Origin: Nitrospiria bacterium | Lineage (GTDB): Bacteria; Nitrospirota; UBA9217 | Length of the DNA: 48,189 nucleotides | NCBI GenBank assembly: GCA_919901555.1 | Contig: CAKKPG010000140.1 | Coordinates: 1 to 48,189, forward strand | Reading direction: 5' to 3' | Shown here: positions 23,233 through 31,477 of the stretch, one piece after another | Position numbering within the stretch: position 1 is the first letter of the stretch | Layout: every line of letters starts with the position of its first letter | The notes under the pieces: model-generated | Seen by the model: only the letters and a program-made list of their open reading frames with translations | Told to the model about the DNA's origin: nothing | The model's database searches: none | Position numbers and translations under genes: made by a program

Positions 23233-24003
23233 ATGGGTAATCTATTTCTCAGTTTCAGCATAGCCATCTGCGGGGCCATCGGCCTCGTGGCCCTCAGCAA
23301 AACATTTAATCTGGAATTCTATACCACTCGCATCTTCCCCCTTATCCCGATCCTGTACGCCATCGTGTACCAGGTCCTGGAAAAGACGAAAACGGGGAAG
23401 GCCAAACCTATTCCTCCGTCCAAGGTCCGGGAAGAGATGAAGGCCGGCGTCGCGGTGATCTTTCAGAACATCACGCCGGGCAGGATCATTACCGACGTGG
23501 GCGTCAGCTTCGCCATCAAGTTCCTCTTCGAATTCATCTTCATCCTGCTGTTCTTGAACGCCGCCGGAAAATCCTTCGAGCAGCTCTACGGCGACTTCGG
23601 CATCGAGACGATCGGAAAGTTTCTGCGGGGCGACCACCCCTGGCTCGTGGGCAACGAGGGCCTCTACCTGCTTGCGCTCCTCGCGGTCGTCACCGGCTTC
23701 GGCACGGGCCTCTGGATCGGCTATACCACCAAGGCCCAGGCGATCCTTGAGGGAGTGTTCGTCGGCGCCGCCGTCACCGTCATCACCGCCGTGACCAACA
23801 TGCTCATCCTGTACCGCAAGATCGAGGAAATGGCGAACCAGATGGCGGCCTCCATGGGCTACGCAACGCGTATCGGGTTCGTGGCCGTCATCGCCGCCCA
23901 GGTGCTGCTCTATGGTTTCTGGGCCGGCATCGCCCAGAAGGCGAAGCTGGCGCGTGTCGCCCGCGCCGAGACCAGGAAACCCGTGCGGAGGCCGCGGAAA
24001 TAG
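23233..24003 (+). CDS. Uncharacterised membrane protein
   Basis: A 256-residue protein with about five to six hydrophobic segments: FLSFSIAICGAIGLVAL (4-20), FPLIPILYAIVYQVL (35-49), FAIKFLFEFIFILLFLNAA (about 93-111), LYLLALLAVVTGFGTGLWIGY (about 144-164), a long VFVGAAVTVITAVTNMLILY stretch (about 175-194), and VAVIAAQVLLYGFWAGI near 217-233. It ends with a basic tail (RKPVRRPRK), which predicts a cytosolic C-terminus. I recognise no family. It lies between a Cys-rich protein and the ferredoxin-ASKHA protein on the same strand. Confidence 0.65.
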   Translation: MGNLFLSFSIAICGAIGLVALSKTFNLEFYTTRIFPLIPILYAIVYQVLEKTKTGKAKPIPPSKVREEMKAGVAVIFQNITPGRIITDVGVSFAIKFLFEFIFILLFLNAAGKSFEQLYGDFGIETIGKFLRGDHPWLVGNEGLYLLALLAVVTGFGTGLWIGYTTKAQAILEGVFVGAAVTVITAVTNMLILYRKIEEMANQMAASMGYATRIGFVAVIAAQVLLYGFWAGIAQKAKLARVARAETRKPVRRPRK

Positions 24004-24023
24004 CTCCGCAAACGAGAAAATTC

Positions 24024-24053
24024 TTGACGCCCTTCCCCCCTCCCTGCTATAGT
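24024..24053 (+). promoter_or_regulatory. Promoter of the ferredoxin-ASKHA gene, leaderless arrangement
   Basis: TTGACG (24024-24029) and TATAGT (24048-24053) are 18 bases apart, with TGC before the -10 (extended -10). The expected start of transcription coincides with the ATG at 24061; no ribosome-binding site is present. Confidence 0.65.
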
Positions 24054-24060
24054 TCCTTCC

Positions 24061-25986
24061 ATGAAATACAAGGTCACCTTTCTCCCTGACAACGCGTCGG
24101 TCGACGTGGACGCAAAGACCAACCTCTTCAAGGCTGCGAAGGCCGCGGGCGTGTACGTGCTCTCGTCCTGCGGCGGCAAGGGGAACTGCGGCAAGTGCAA
24201 GGTCATCGTCAAAGAAGGCGCCGTGGAGAGCGGCAAGTCCCGTTCGTTTCTGACCGCCGAGGAAGCCGGGCGGGGATACGCCCTTGCCTGCCTGAGCTCC
24301 GTCACAGGCGGCCTCACCGTGGAGGTCCCGCCCGAGTCCCGCATGCAGGCAAAGCACAAGATCGCCACGGGCGCAAAGACCGACGAACTCCTCAAGCTCA
24401 TGGAGACCGCGGGCGGATGCCTTGAGTCGCGCATCAACCGGGTGTACCTCGAACTGAAACAGCCCACGATCGACGATAATATCGCCGACTACGAGAGGCT
24501 GAGGCGCTGCCTCGACCAGAAGGGCTTTGACGCGTCCCACCTGCACATGAACCACCTGGTGCTCAAGAAGCTTTCTCATGTGCTGAGAGAAGGGAATTGG
24601 AAGGTCACCGTATCGGTCTTCAAGGTAAGCGCCGTACTGGAGGTCCTGGATATTTATCCCGGCGACGCCACCCGCACGCGCTACGGGGCCGCCATTGACA
24701 TCGGCACCACGACGGTCGTCGTCTACCTCGTGGACATGACAAACGGGCACATCGTCGGCACGGCGTCAACGTACAACAGCCAGGTGAAGTGCGGAGACGA
24801 TGTGATCACCCGCATCGTCTATGCCACGGAGCGGAACGGCCTCAAAGAACTCCAGGACCTCGCCGTGGGCAACGTCAATTCTATGCTTGCGGAGCTGGCC
24901 GATAAAAACACTATTGCGCCCGGCATGATCGACTATGTCGTGGTGGCGGGCAATACCACCATGATGCATCTGTTCTACGGGATCGATCCCCAGCACATCC
25001 GGGAGGAGCCGTACATCCCCACCGCCACATTCTTTCCGCTCATCCGCGGCAAGAATGTCGGCTTCCAGATAGACCCTCACGCCATTCTCTACTCCATGCC
25101 GAACGTGGCAAGCTACGTGGGCGGCGACATCGCCGCCGGCGTGCTCGTCTCGCAGATCCACAAGCAGGAGAAGGTGTCGCTCTTTATCGACATCGGCACC
25201 AACGGCGAGATCGTGCTCGGGAACAAGGACTGGCTGGTGACGGCAGCCTGCTCAGCCGGGCCGGCGTTCGAAGGAAGCGGCATCAAGTTCGGCATGCGCG
25301 CCATGGAGGGCGCCATCGAAGAGGTGGAGATCGATCCGAAGACTTATGACGTGAACTTCCGGGTCATCGGCGACGTGAAGCCCATCGGCATCTGCGGCTC
25401 GGGCATGATCGACACCCTGGCGGAAATGTACCTGACGGGCGTCATCGACCAGAAGGGAAAGATCAGGGAAGAGATCGGTTCGAAGCGGATCCGGCGGGGA
25501 GAGAGCGGCCTCGAGTACGTGCTTGCCTGGAGAGTGGAGAGCGCCATCAACAAGGAGATCGTGCTCACCGAAGTGGACCTGGACAACCTCATCCGCGCCA
25601 AGGCCGCCATCTATGCCGGCTTTGCAACGCTCCTCAGCCAGATGGGCATGACCTTTGCCGGCATCGACAAGCTCTACATCGCCGGCGGCTTCGGCCGCTA
25701 CATCGACGTGGAGCGTGCCATCACCATCGGCATGCTGCCCGACCTGCCGGTGGAGAAGTTCCAGTTCCTCGGCAACACCTCCATCATGGGCGCTTACTAT
25801 ACGCTGCTCTGCGACCGGCTCCGGCACGAGGCCGAAGAGATCGCGCGGAAGATGACCTATATCGAATTATCGGTCTCCCGCAGCTTCATGGACGAGTACC
25901 TCTCCGCCCTGTTCCTGCCGCACACGAACCTCGAGGCGTTTCCGACGGTGAAGAAGGAGCTGGAGGAGAGAAAAAGGAATAAATAG
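24061..25986 (+). CDS. 2Fe-2S ferredoxin/ASKHA protein (RACo-like, DUF4445)
   Basis: A 641-residue cytosolic protein. An N-terminal 2Fe-2S ferredoxin domain carries CGGKGNCGKC (Cys37, 43, 46) and Cys77. After a linker comes an ASKHA ATPase domain: GAAIDIGTTTVVVYLVDM, VVVAGNTTMMHLFYGI, FIDIGTNGEIVLGN, TAACSAGPAFEGSGI, and IAGGFGRYIDVE near the C-terminus. This is the architecture of reductive activators of corrinoid proteins (RACo, RamA relatives), which use ATP to drive electron transfer to cobalt. No corrinoid protein or methyltransferase is adjacent, so the target is unknown. Length fits the family. Confidence 0.9.
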   Translation: MKYKVTFLPDNASVDVDAKTNLFKAAKAAGVYVLSSCGGKGNCGKCKVIVKEGAVESGKSRSFLTAEEAGRGYALACLSSVTGGLTVEVPPESRMQAKHKIATGAKTDELLKLMETAGGCLESRINRVYLELKQPTIDDNIADYERLRRCLDQKGFDASHLHMNHLVLKKLSHVLREGNWKVTVSVFKVSAVLEVLDIYPGDATRTRYGAAIDIGTTTVVVYLVDMTNGHIVGTASTYNSQVKCGDDVITRIVYATERNGLKELQDLAVGNVNSMLAELADKNTIAPGMIDYVVVAGNTTMMHLFYGIDPQHIREEPYIPTATFFPLIRGKNVGFQIDPHAILYSMPNVASYVGGDIAAGVLVSQIHKQEKVSLFIDIGTNGEIVLGNKDWLVTAACSAGPAFEGSGIKFGMRAMEGAIEEVEIDPKTYDVNFRVIGDVKPIGICGSGMIDTLAEMYLTGVIDQKGKIREEIGSKRIRRGESGLEYVLAWRVESAINKEIVLTEVDLDNLIRAKAAIYAGFATLLSQMGMTFAGIDKLYIAGGFGRYIDVERAITIGMLPDLPVEKFQFLGNTSIMGAYYTLLCDRLRHEAEEIARKMTYIELSVSRSFMDEYLSALFLPHTNLEAFPTVKKELEERKRNK

Positions 25987-26137
25987 GCCGGGGGTCTGGC
26001 AGGCCGGATTACTGACTTCACAACCGTGCAATTGCAGAAAATGGGTGATCACTCAATCGACCAAAAGCTGTTCAAAATTCGCGTCGCTTAGAAGCGCCTA
26101 CTTTTGGCAATTCGCGGCTCAATGCTCTCTTCAGCAT

Positions 26138-26168
26138 AAAAAACCCCGGCCAGGAAGCTGGTCGGGGT
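26138..26168 (-). terminator. Intrinsic terminator of cspA
   Basis: On the minus strand ACCCCGACCAG and CTGGCCGGGGT form an 11-base stem (one G-T pair) with a four-base loop, followed by six T. It begins about 37 bases past the cspA stop. Textbook form. Confidence 0.85.
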
Positions 26169-26205
26169 CAGAGCAGGTTAAATTCGCAGGAGCGTTGCGC
26201 GGCCC

Positions 26206-26406
26206 TTACAACACAACAACATTGGTCGCCTGCGGGCCCTTGGGTCCGCTGGTAACCTCGAATTCAACTTCCTGATTGACCTTCAGGGACTTGAATCCTT
26301 CGCCTTGGATGGCCGAAAAATGCACAAAGACATCTTCGCCATTGTCCTGGGTAATGAAGCCATAGCCTTTGGCATCATTGAACCACTTCACTTTACCCTT
26401 CGCCAA
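26206..26406 (-). CDS. Cold-shock protein (CspA family)
   Basis: A 66-residue single cold-shock domain that binds single-stranded RNA and DNA. RNP1 is KGYGFI and RNP2 is VFVHFSAI. The opening is [17 protein letters not shown]. Translation starts at TTG (26406) with AAAGGAGGG upstream. A leader of about 90 bases separates it from the promoter, common for csp genes whose mRNA folding controls translation. It is monocistronic with a strong terminator. Confidence 0.96.
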   Translation of the reverse strand: MAKGKVKWFNDAKGYGFITQDNGEDVFVHFSAIQGEGFKSLKVNQEVEFEVTSGPKGPQATNVVVL

Positions 26407-26500
26407 ACTGTTACCCTCCTTTGGTGCAAAATATCAGGCCAGCTCAACTGCCCTGTGGAATCATGCGGTCATTCGCATCTTGCCCATGGCCGCTGAAACA

Positions 26501-26534
26501 ATTATACACTACCAAAAAGCCGTTTTTGTGTCAA
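26501..26534 (-). promoter_or_regulatory. Putative cspA promoter
   Basis: TATAAT (26501-26506) on the minus strand is perfect. A TTGACA lies at 26529-26534, but the 22-base spacing is too long for a normal pair, so another -35 or an activator may be used. Confidence 0.45.
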
Positions 26535-26693
26535 GCACTTTTCAGCACAAAAAGTATCAAATAACCGTATATTCCCGCAAAAATGCGTTCCTTTCCTCAC
26601 GCGCGCCTCATGAATATGCAAAACGGTAAACGCCCTTCACACCTGCCCCTGCGCGCCGCCCGCTGAGAAGGACCTGTGCCTGCTCATCGGCGG

Positions 26694-27398
26694 TCAGATC
26701 TTTCCGTTCAGATACTTCTTTCTTTTTGATTCGGGAAACCGCTCGATAGCGTATCGCAGCATTGTCCTGGGCATGGACTGGTAATGGGCCCGGAGAAACC
26801 GTTCCGCGACGCCCCTATCACGCTTCCCCACTTCGCGGAGCATCCATCCCACGGCTTTGCGGATCAGGTCCTCTTCATCTTCCAGGAGCAATCCGGCAAC
26901 AGCGAGCGTATCCATGAAGTCGTGATTTTTAATATAGTGGAAGGTGGAGAGGATGGCGATCCGCCGCTCCCAGAGGTTCTTCGATTTCGCAAGACGGTAG
27001 AGCGGCCGCCTGGCCCTGTCCCTCAGGTAAGGACCGACGATCTTTCCGGCCGAAAGGTCGACGAGGTCCCAGTTGTTGATGTATTCCGTGCTTTCCAGGT
27101 AAAGATCATAGATTACCTTTTTCGAACCATCGTCGCCCTTTTCGTACCGCTGGACGAGCATCAAAAGCGCCAGAAGCCGTTCTTCATGAATGGCGGACGT
27201 GAGCAGTTTCTTGACCTCGCCGATCGGAGTGTCCTGATGCTGCCTCGCCAGCTTCCGGATCACCGGCACGACGATCCCAAGAAACCGGTCCCCTTCCCCA
27301 TACTCCCCGGGCCCGGTCTTGAAGAACCCCCGGAGGATCCTGGCTTTGTCCGGATTGGCGAGTTTCTGGAGATGATTGTGGATTTGCGGTGCGGTCAT
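26694..27398 (-). CDS. DNA alkylation repair protein (AlkD-like)
   Basis: A 234-residue all-helical HEAT-like protein of the AlkD family of DNA glycosylases, which remove N3- and N7-alkylpurines. Recognisable parts are YGEGDRFLGIVVPVIRKLAR (about 33-52), EERLLALLMLVQRYEKGD, and EYINNWDLVDLSAGKIVGPY (about 104-123, with the Trp and Asp of the catalytic cleft), then NLWERRIAILSTFHYIK and LIRKAVGWMLREVGKRD. The ATG at 27398 is preferred to the TTG four codons earlier. No other repair gene is adjacent. Confidence 0.88.
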   Translation of the reverse strand: MTAPQIHNHLQKLANPDKARILRGFFKTGPGEYGEGDRFLGIVVPVIRKLARQHQDTPIGEVKKLLTSAIHEERLLALLMLVQRYEKGDDGSKKVIYDLYLESTEYINNWDLVDLSAGKIVGPYLRDRARRPLYRLAKSKNLWERRIAILSTFHYIKNHDFMDTLAVAGLLLEDEEDLIRKAVGWMLREVGKRDRGVAERFLRAHYQSMPRTMLRYAIERFPESKRKKYLNGKI

Positions 27399-27419
27399 CG
27401 TTACTTTCAAGATAACAAA

Positions 27420-27455
27420 TGTGGGCTCAAAGCTTCTCGATAGCCTGAGCCCACA
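27420..27455 (-). terminator. Hairpin after the dienelactone hydrolase gene
   Basis: TGTGGGCTCA (27420-27429) and TGAGCCCACA (27446-27455) are perfectly complementary with a 16-base loop. On the minus strand the stem is followed by TTTGTTATC. It separates the hydrolase gene from alkD. Confidence 0.6.
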
Positions 27456-27468
27456 TTATATAAAAGAC

Positions 27469-28275
27469 TTATTTCTTAAAAATCGTGTCCAGAAACGTCT
27501 CCAGCTCCTCCCACGACCTCTTGTCCGCGTCGGCGTTGTACGCCAGCGGGAGGTTGAACTTCCTGCCGAGTTCCGTTGCGTCGGGGTTCGTGAAGCTGTG
27601 CATGGCCCCGGTGTAATTGCTGAACTGGAAGTCCGCCTTGGCGGCCATCATTTCGTCCATGAACGCGTCGATCGCCTGCTGGGTTGTGAACGTATCGGCG
27701 GCGCCGTTGTACACCCGGATCTTGGCCTTCACCTTCCCCCGGACAGCGGGCTTCACCGCGGCCAGGCTGCCGTGGAAGCTGGCAACGCCCTTGAGGTCCA
27801 CACCCTGCCGGGCCATGTTGAGAACGATCCCGCCGCCGAAGCAGTAGCCGATGGCCGCAATCTGTTTCGGATCAACGCTCGGCTGCTTCTTCAGGAATTT
27901 GACCGCCGCCTCGAACCTGGCTTTCGACACGTCGAAGTTCTTCATGACCTCCGACGAGAACTTCATCGCGTCATCAGGGTGCATGGCCTGCTTGCCCTCG
28001 CCGTACATGTCCACGGCAAGCGCCGTGTACCCGAGTTCCGCCAGCATCCGCGCACGCGCCCGCGCGTACTCGTTATGGCCCCACCATTCGTGGACCACGA
28101 GCACACCGGGCCGCCTGCCCTTCACATTCTCATCATAGGCAAGGTACCCCTTCATGGTCACTTTGCCCGCTTTGTAATCAACGGGCTTGCCCTCGATCTT
28201 GGGGGCCGCGGAAGCCGGCCCTGTCATCAGTAATGCTACGGCAATACTCACCAGACTTGTCAGCACCTGTTTCAT
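27469..28275 (-). CDS. Dienelactone hydrolase family protein, exported
   Basis: A 268-residue alpha/beta hydrolase with a signal peptide (KQVLTSLVSIAVALLMTGPASA). The dienelactone hydrolase triad is visible: Cys145 in GYCFGGGIVL, Asp194 in GAADTFTT and His226 in GAMHSFTN. VVHEWWGHNEYARARARMLA is the conserved oxyanion and Glu segment. Periplasmic members of this family act on unknown esters or lactones; cytosolic ones serve chloroaromatic degradation. It is monocistronic. Confidence 0.92.
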   Translation of the reverse strand: MKQVLTSLVSIAVALLMTGPASAAPKIEGKPVDYKAGKVTMKGYLAYDENVKGRRPGVLVVHEWWGHNEYARARARMLAELGYTALAVDMYGEGKQAMHPDDAMKFSSEVMKNFDVSKARFEAAVKFLKKQPSVDPKQIAAIGYCFGGGIVLNMARQGVDLKGVASFHGSLAAVKPAVRGKVKAKIRVYNGAADTFTTQQAIDAFMDEMMAAKADFQFSNYTGAMHSFTNPDATELGRKFNLPLAYNADADKRSWEELETFLDTIFKK

Positions 28276-28469
28276 AACATCCTCCTTGAGAAACGATTTC
28301 CGCCGCTATGACAGAGAAAAAATATTGTATCTGTTTGCACACTGTTTGCGGCAGAGCTGTTTTAACTCCCGTGCAATTTCATAATCGCGCTTGTCCATGG
28401 TTTTTGACCTTGAAATATAAGGGATACATGTCATAAACAACAATCCATTTCCCATCAACAGTTACGCAA

Positions 28470-28766
28470 TTATTTTGTGTGAGCAGAGGTTCGCTTCTTC
28501 AAAGGGATAATAGCGATCAAAGATCGGAGTGCCTTGTTGACTGATTCTGAGTTTGAAAAATACTTTCTTACGTCCGGCTCCAGCATAACCGCTCCTTCTT
28601 CAAGCTTAAAATATTGGACTGAGACGGTGCCGTCCTCTTTATGAATCACCGCTTTATGGCCGGCACGGTATGCTTTATAGTATTTGCCCCGTACCGCTCC
28701 CTTCATGCTTGAAAAATCATATTCCGATCTCATATCGTCCTCTTCTTTATAAACTGCCCTCTTCAT
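28470..28766 (-). CDS. Small antitoxin-like protein
   Basis: A 98-residue protein. The start MKRAVYKEEDDMRSEYDFSS followed by MKGAVRGKYYKAYRAG is common to proteins found beside BrnT/RelE-like toxins. A strand (VMLEPDVRKYF) and the helix SESVNKALRSLIAIIP resemble a ribbon-helix-helix tail. No toxin gene is adjacent. The ATG at 28766 is preferred to 28808. Its assignment as an antitoxin is inference. Confidence 0.55.
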   Translation of the reverse strand: MKRAVYKEEDDMRSEYDFSSMKGAVRGKYYKAYRAGHKAVIHKEDGTVSVQYFKLEEGAVMLEPDVRKYFSNSESVNKALRSLIAIIPLKKRTSAHTK

Positions 28767-28946
28767 AGAAGCTCCTTTCGCGCGGTGTTGCTTTCCTGCA
28801 ACTGACAATACGTATTTTACCCTGTCGTTCGGTATGAGTCAAAACCAAAATGCGGGTGACAGGTATTGATCAAATGCCTGGCTTAATTTTAGCAGATAAA
28901 TGGAGCAAGCACAAAAAACAGAATGCACCGATATCCACCAAAGTCC

Positions 28947-29603
28947 TCACGATAAGTCCGGCCCCTGGCGATTCCTCCCGTCCTCTTTCTCCGCTTTGAG
29001 CAGCGCCTCTTCGATGCGGGATGCAAGCGCTTCAGGATCACGGGAATCGTCGCCGGAAAGCGCAATGCCGGAGATCACCCTTTCGGTATGGCGGATGGCA
29101 TGTCCAAGGGCAACGCGTTTTTCGGCCAAAATCCGGCGGTCCCGGCTTTCCCAATAAGCGCCCTCGTCGTCCACAATGAGATTGGAGATATACTTCTTTT
29201 TGAGGAGATCAAAAAGTTCGATGACGCGGATGTGCGCGTCTATATTCCCAAACTGCGTCTTGCACGCGGTGAAGCGCTCGCCCTGGCCTTTGTTGTGAAT
29301 CCAGGACACCTGATGCATCATGTCCGTCAGTGTTCCGGACCGGGCGAAAAGGATCGCGAACGACTCCACACCATGTCCGACGCTCAGAATGAGGCCCTTG
29401 ACGCCCAGGGACCCCTCAATAATACATCCCGGCTCGTCCGAATTCCGATGAGTCAATACGGCGTCCGCAGGAGCATCGAAGTCCTCGTCAATGACATGAT
29501 GAGTCCATTTGCTTTCGCCGGCGAATTGCCTTACATCCTCGATCAAAAGCGGAATGTCTTTGATGCGATCTATTTTCCCTCGCGCGAATATAGTGATGCC
29601 CAT
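28947..29603 (-). CDS. Conserved hypothetical protein
   Basis: A 218-residue soluble protein starting MGITIFARGK, with GGGGGAG just upstream. The segments WTHHVIDEDFDAPADAVLTH, VKGLILSVGHGVESFAILF and KTQFGNIDAHIRVIELFDLL, then KKKYISNLIVDDEGAYWESRD, read like a conserved family, with a KTQF...H motif and a DEGxYWE motif. I do not recognise a function. It lies upstream of an antitoxin-like gene and downstream of a HEPN/MNT pair. Confidence 0.65.
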   Translation of the reverse strand: MGITIFARGKIDRIKDIPLLIEDVRQFAGESKWTHHVIDEDFDAPADAVLTHRNSDEPGCIIEGSLGVKGLILSVGHGVESFAILFARSGTLTDMMHQVSWIHNKGQGERFTACKTQFGNIDAHIRVIELFDLLKKKYISNLIVDDEGAYWESRDRRILAEKRVALGHAIRHTERVISGIALSGDDSRDPEALASRIEEALLKAEKEDGRNRQGPDLS

Positions 29604-29780
29604 TTGATTCTCCCCCACGATACGACAGGTGCATGTAGCGTTAACGATGAGGTGAACCACCAAGGGAAACGAGGATGGCTCGACTGACTCGTTAATAAAA
29701 TCAATCTCTGCTTTTGAGCAATATTATATATGCTCCAAAAATAACTGCTAAAATAATTACTACGCTTCCCTAAATCCAAA

Positions 29781-30242
29781 TTATTTCATGCTTCGCAGGT
29801 ACTCATTAACCGTTGATTTGAATTTCATAAAAATATTCTCTATGCTCGCCATGCCTTCCTGCATGCGACTCCAGTCCAACTGAAATCCATATCCATGATG
29901 CACAACATGCCTGAACTTGCGAAAGGCCGCCATGCCGGTAGCAAGAGAATTGTCAAAAAGAACAGGCAATGGCTGCTGGGATGGGGTGGAGAACCGCTTG
30001 AACAGATCAATATGCCAAGTGTCTCCTGTCGGAATCTGAACTCCATGAAAACGGCTGATGCGCTTCAGAATGTTTTCCACGCCGCCGTAAAACTGGGCCA
30101 TAAATCCGGCAGCCGCGGTCTTTTCCCGGACAGTCGGTTCCCGTGCGCCGGCATCTCTCTGTAAAGCAGACAGCTCCCGGACGGTTTCCTCCATCAGCTC
30201 CAGCTCTATACTGATCTCTTCGCGAAGTTCGGCCACGGTCAT
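29781..30242 (-). CDS. HEPN-domain toxin (HepT-like)
   Basis: A 153-residue helical protein. RHVVHHGY near residue 113-120 is an exact RX4HXY motif, the active site of HepT-type RNases. Flanking helices (GFMAQFYGGVENILKRISRF, MAAFRKF) fit the HEPN fold. The ATG overlaps the end of the MNT gene by four bases, the usual MNT-HEPN order. Here both partners are full length, unlike the pair near 1355. Confidence 0.85.
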   Translation of the reverse strand: MTVAELREEISIELELMEETVRELSALQRDAGAREPTVREKTAAAGFMAQFYGGVENILKRISRFHGVQIPTGDTWHIDLFKRFSTPSQQPLPVLFDNSLATGMAAFRKFRHVVHHGYGFQLDWSRMQEGMASIENIFMKFKSTVNEYLRSMK

Positions 30243-30508
30243 AACAACACCCTGCCTCGCTGTTCAATAAGCCTGGTAAACCGGGAGGGAGGGCTCAGCG
30301 GAACTATGTCCAGCGGTGAATGCAATTCCTCCTCCAGTCGCGCAGCCAGTTCATACAATTTCCATCCCGAGACCCCGTCGCAGGCCAGGTCTATATCCCT
30401 CGCTTGATCAGGCGTGTCCACGCTGCTGCCGAAAAGGATCAGCCGCACGGCGCCATATGATTTTGCCATGCTTATGATCTTTTGCAATTGCGTTTGACTA
30501 ATTGCCAT
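30239..30508 (-). CDS. MNT-domain antitoxin (MntA-like)
   Basis: An 89-residue minimal nucleotidyltransferase. GSSVDTPDQARDIDLA gives the GSX(9-10)DXD signature, and HSPLDIVPL supplies the third acid. MntA proteins inactivate HepT by adding AMP to its Tyr. It starts at the ATG at 30508 and is cotranslated with the HEPN gene. Confidence 0.85.
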   Translation of the reverse strand: MAISQTQLQKIISMAKSYGAVRLILFGSSVDTPDQARDIDLACDGVSGWKLYELAARLEEELHSPLDIVPLSPPSRFTRLIEQRGRVLL

Positions 30509-30567
30509 GCGCATCCCCTTCCTGAACCTGCCCCAAGGTTCTTAACTGCTCCACTATTTGAAAAGAT

Positions 30568-30596
30568 ATTATAGTTTAGTCGAGTAGGTTGGGCAA
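30568..30596 (-). promoter_or_regulatory. Promoter of the MNT/HEPN operon, -35 within a repeat
   Basis: Minus-strand TATAAT (30568-30573) is 17 bases from TTGCCC (30591-30596). The -35 hexamer falls inside the terminal arm of the inverted repeat at 30584-30668. Confidence 0.5.
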
Positions 30597-30668
30597 AGCG
30601 ACTCACCTTGCCCAACAGATTCTCGGTTAACACGTTGGGCTTTACAAAGAACGTCCAGCCCAACCTAC
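30584..30668. repeat. Inverted-repeat element with GTAGGTTGGGC ends
   Basis: GTAGGTTGGGC at 30584-30594 is exactly inverted as GCCCAACCTAC at 30658-30668. Inside are further TTGCCCAAC and GTTGGGC blocks, so the whole could fold as nested hairpins. It looks like a short MITE-like or REP-like dispersed element about 85 bases long. No gene is inside. Confidence 0.65.
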
Positions 30669-30784
30669 GAAATGCTTTCTTGGACGGTCTGGTCAGGCGA
30701 GTTCTTTTTGCGACGCTTTTCGAATACAGGAACTCCGGGTCAATATCCATTTTTATTACAACCACTGCCCCTTCAAACCGTCCA

Positions 30785-31145
30785 CTACGAGAAAGGCAGA
30801 ATACGCACACGGTCTTTCACTTCATCAATCGTAATCAACGCGCCCTTGTCCAACATAGCTTCATATCGGCGTAAACTGTTCAGCAATCTGCCGCCCAAAC
30901 TATGCGGCATAATGTCCTGTGTCCTCACTTGAATCACGCTTGGCCCCTGGGCGCGCGTTGTCGCTAATAACGCACCGAAGTCGAGATCGTGTGTAAACAC
31001 AACCCTTTTCCCGCGCCCAGTTCATAATGACGTTGTCGCTCGCTCGCGGATCGCCGATACTCGACCAGTGCTTCGCCTCAATACCCTCTCCCGATAACAG
31101 ATCAGCCCAATCTGGAGAAAGGTTCATGTCAATCAGAATTTTCAT
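30785..31145 (-). pseudogene. DUF5615 PIN-like toxin, frameshifted
   Basis: Two frames together read a full DUF5615 protein. The first (from 31145) gives MKILIDMNLSPDWADLLSGE then EAKHWSSIGDPRASDNVIM then NWAREKG; the second (to 30785) continues VVFTHDLDFGALLATTRAQG then PSVIQVRTQDIMP, ending VKDRVRILPF. The shift lies near 31015, just before the catalytic THDLDFG motif. Either the gene is inactivated or the assembly lost bases here. The ATGA overlap with the DUF433 gene identifies the TA pair. Confidence 0.8.
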
Positions 31146-31372
31146 GCGGATACCAGCGGCAGATCAATTTCCTCTGAACGCCATGCCGCATAGGCAAGCG
31201 CTTCCCGAATATCCTCTTCCTCTAAATAAGGATACGCTTTCAGGATGTCGGCCGTGGAATATCCTGAGGCAACAAGGCCTACAACAGCGCCGACCGTGAC
31301 ACGGAGGCCGCGCAGGCAAGGTTTGCCTCCCATAACTGCGGGATCGAAGGTTATACGCATTAATTTTTTCAT
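31142..31372 (-). CDS. DUF433 antitoxin
   Basis: A 76-residue protein with the DUF433 signature RITFDPAVMGGKPCLRGLRVTV, then VVGLVASGYSTADILKAYPYL and EEEDIREALAYAAW. It resembles a winged helix that pairs with DUF5615 PIN-like toxins. AGGAG lies nine bases upstream of the ATG. The stop overlaps the toxin start. The toxin is frameshifted. Confidence 0.88.
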   Translation of the reverse strand: MKKLMRITFDPAVMGGKPCLRGLRVTVGAVVGLVASGYSTADILKAYPYLEEEDIREALAYAAWRSEEIDLPLVSA

Positions 31373-31393
31373 GATCGTATTCTCCTTTTTAAT

Positions 31394-31422
31394 ACTGTAG
31401 CATATTTACATCGTCCTATCAA
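31394..31422 (-). promoter_or_regulatory. Promoter of the DUF433/DUF5615 pair
   Basis: Minus-strand TTGATA (31417-31422) and TACAGT (31394-31399) are 17 bases apart, 22 bases upstream of the ATG at 31372. Confidence 0.5.
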
Positions 31423-31477
31423 TACCGCGACGTGGAATCCCCCCGGCTCTGCCGGATTCACGCTCTATGACTTCACA

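Noticed and set aside
30472-30810. A 112-codon minus-strand ORF over the inverted repeat
   Set aside because: It translates the repeat element and part of the MNT leader; no family resemblance.
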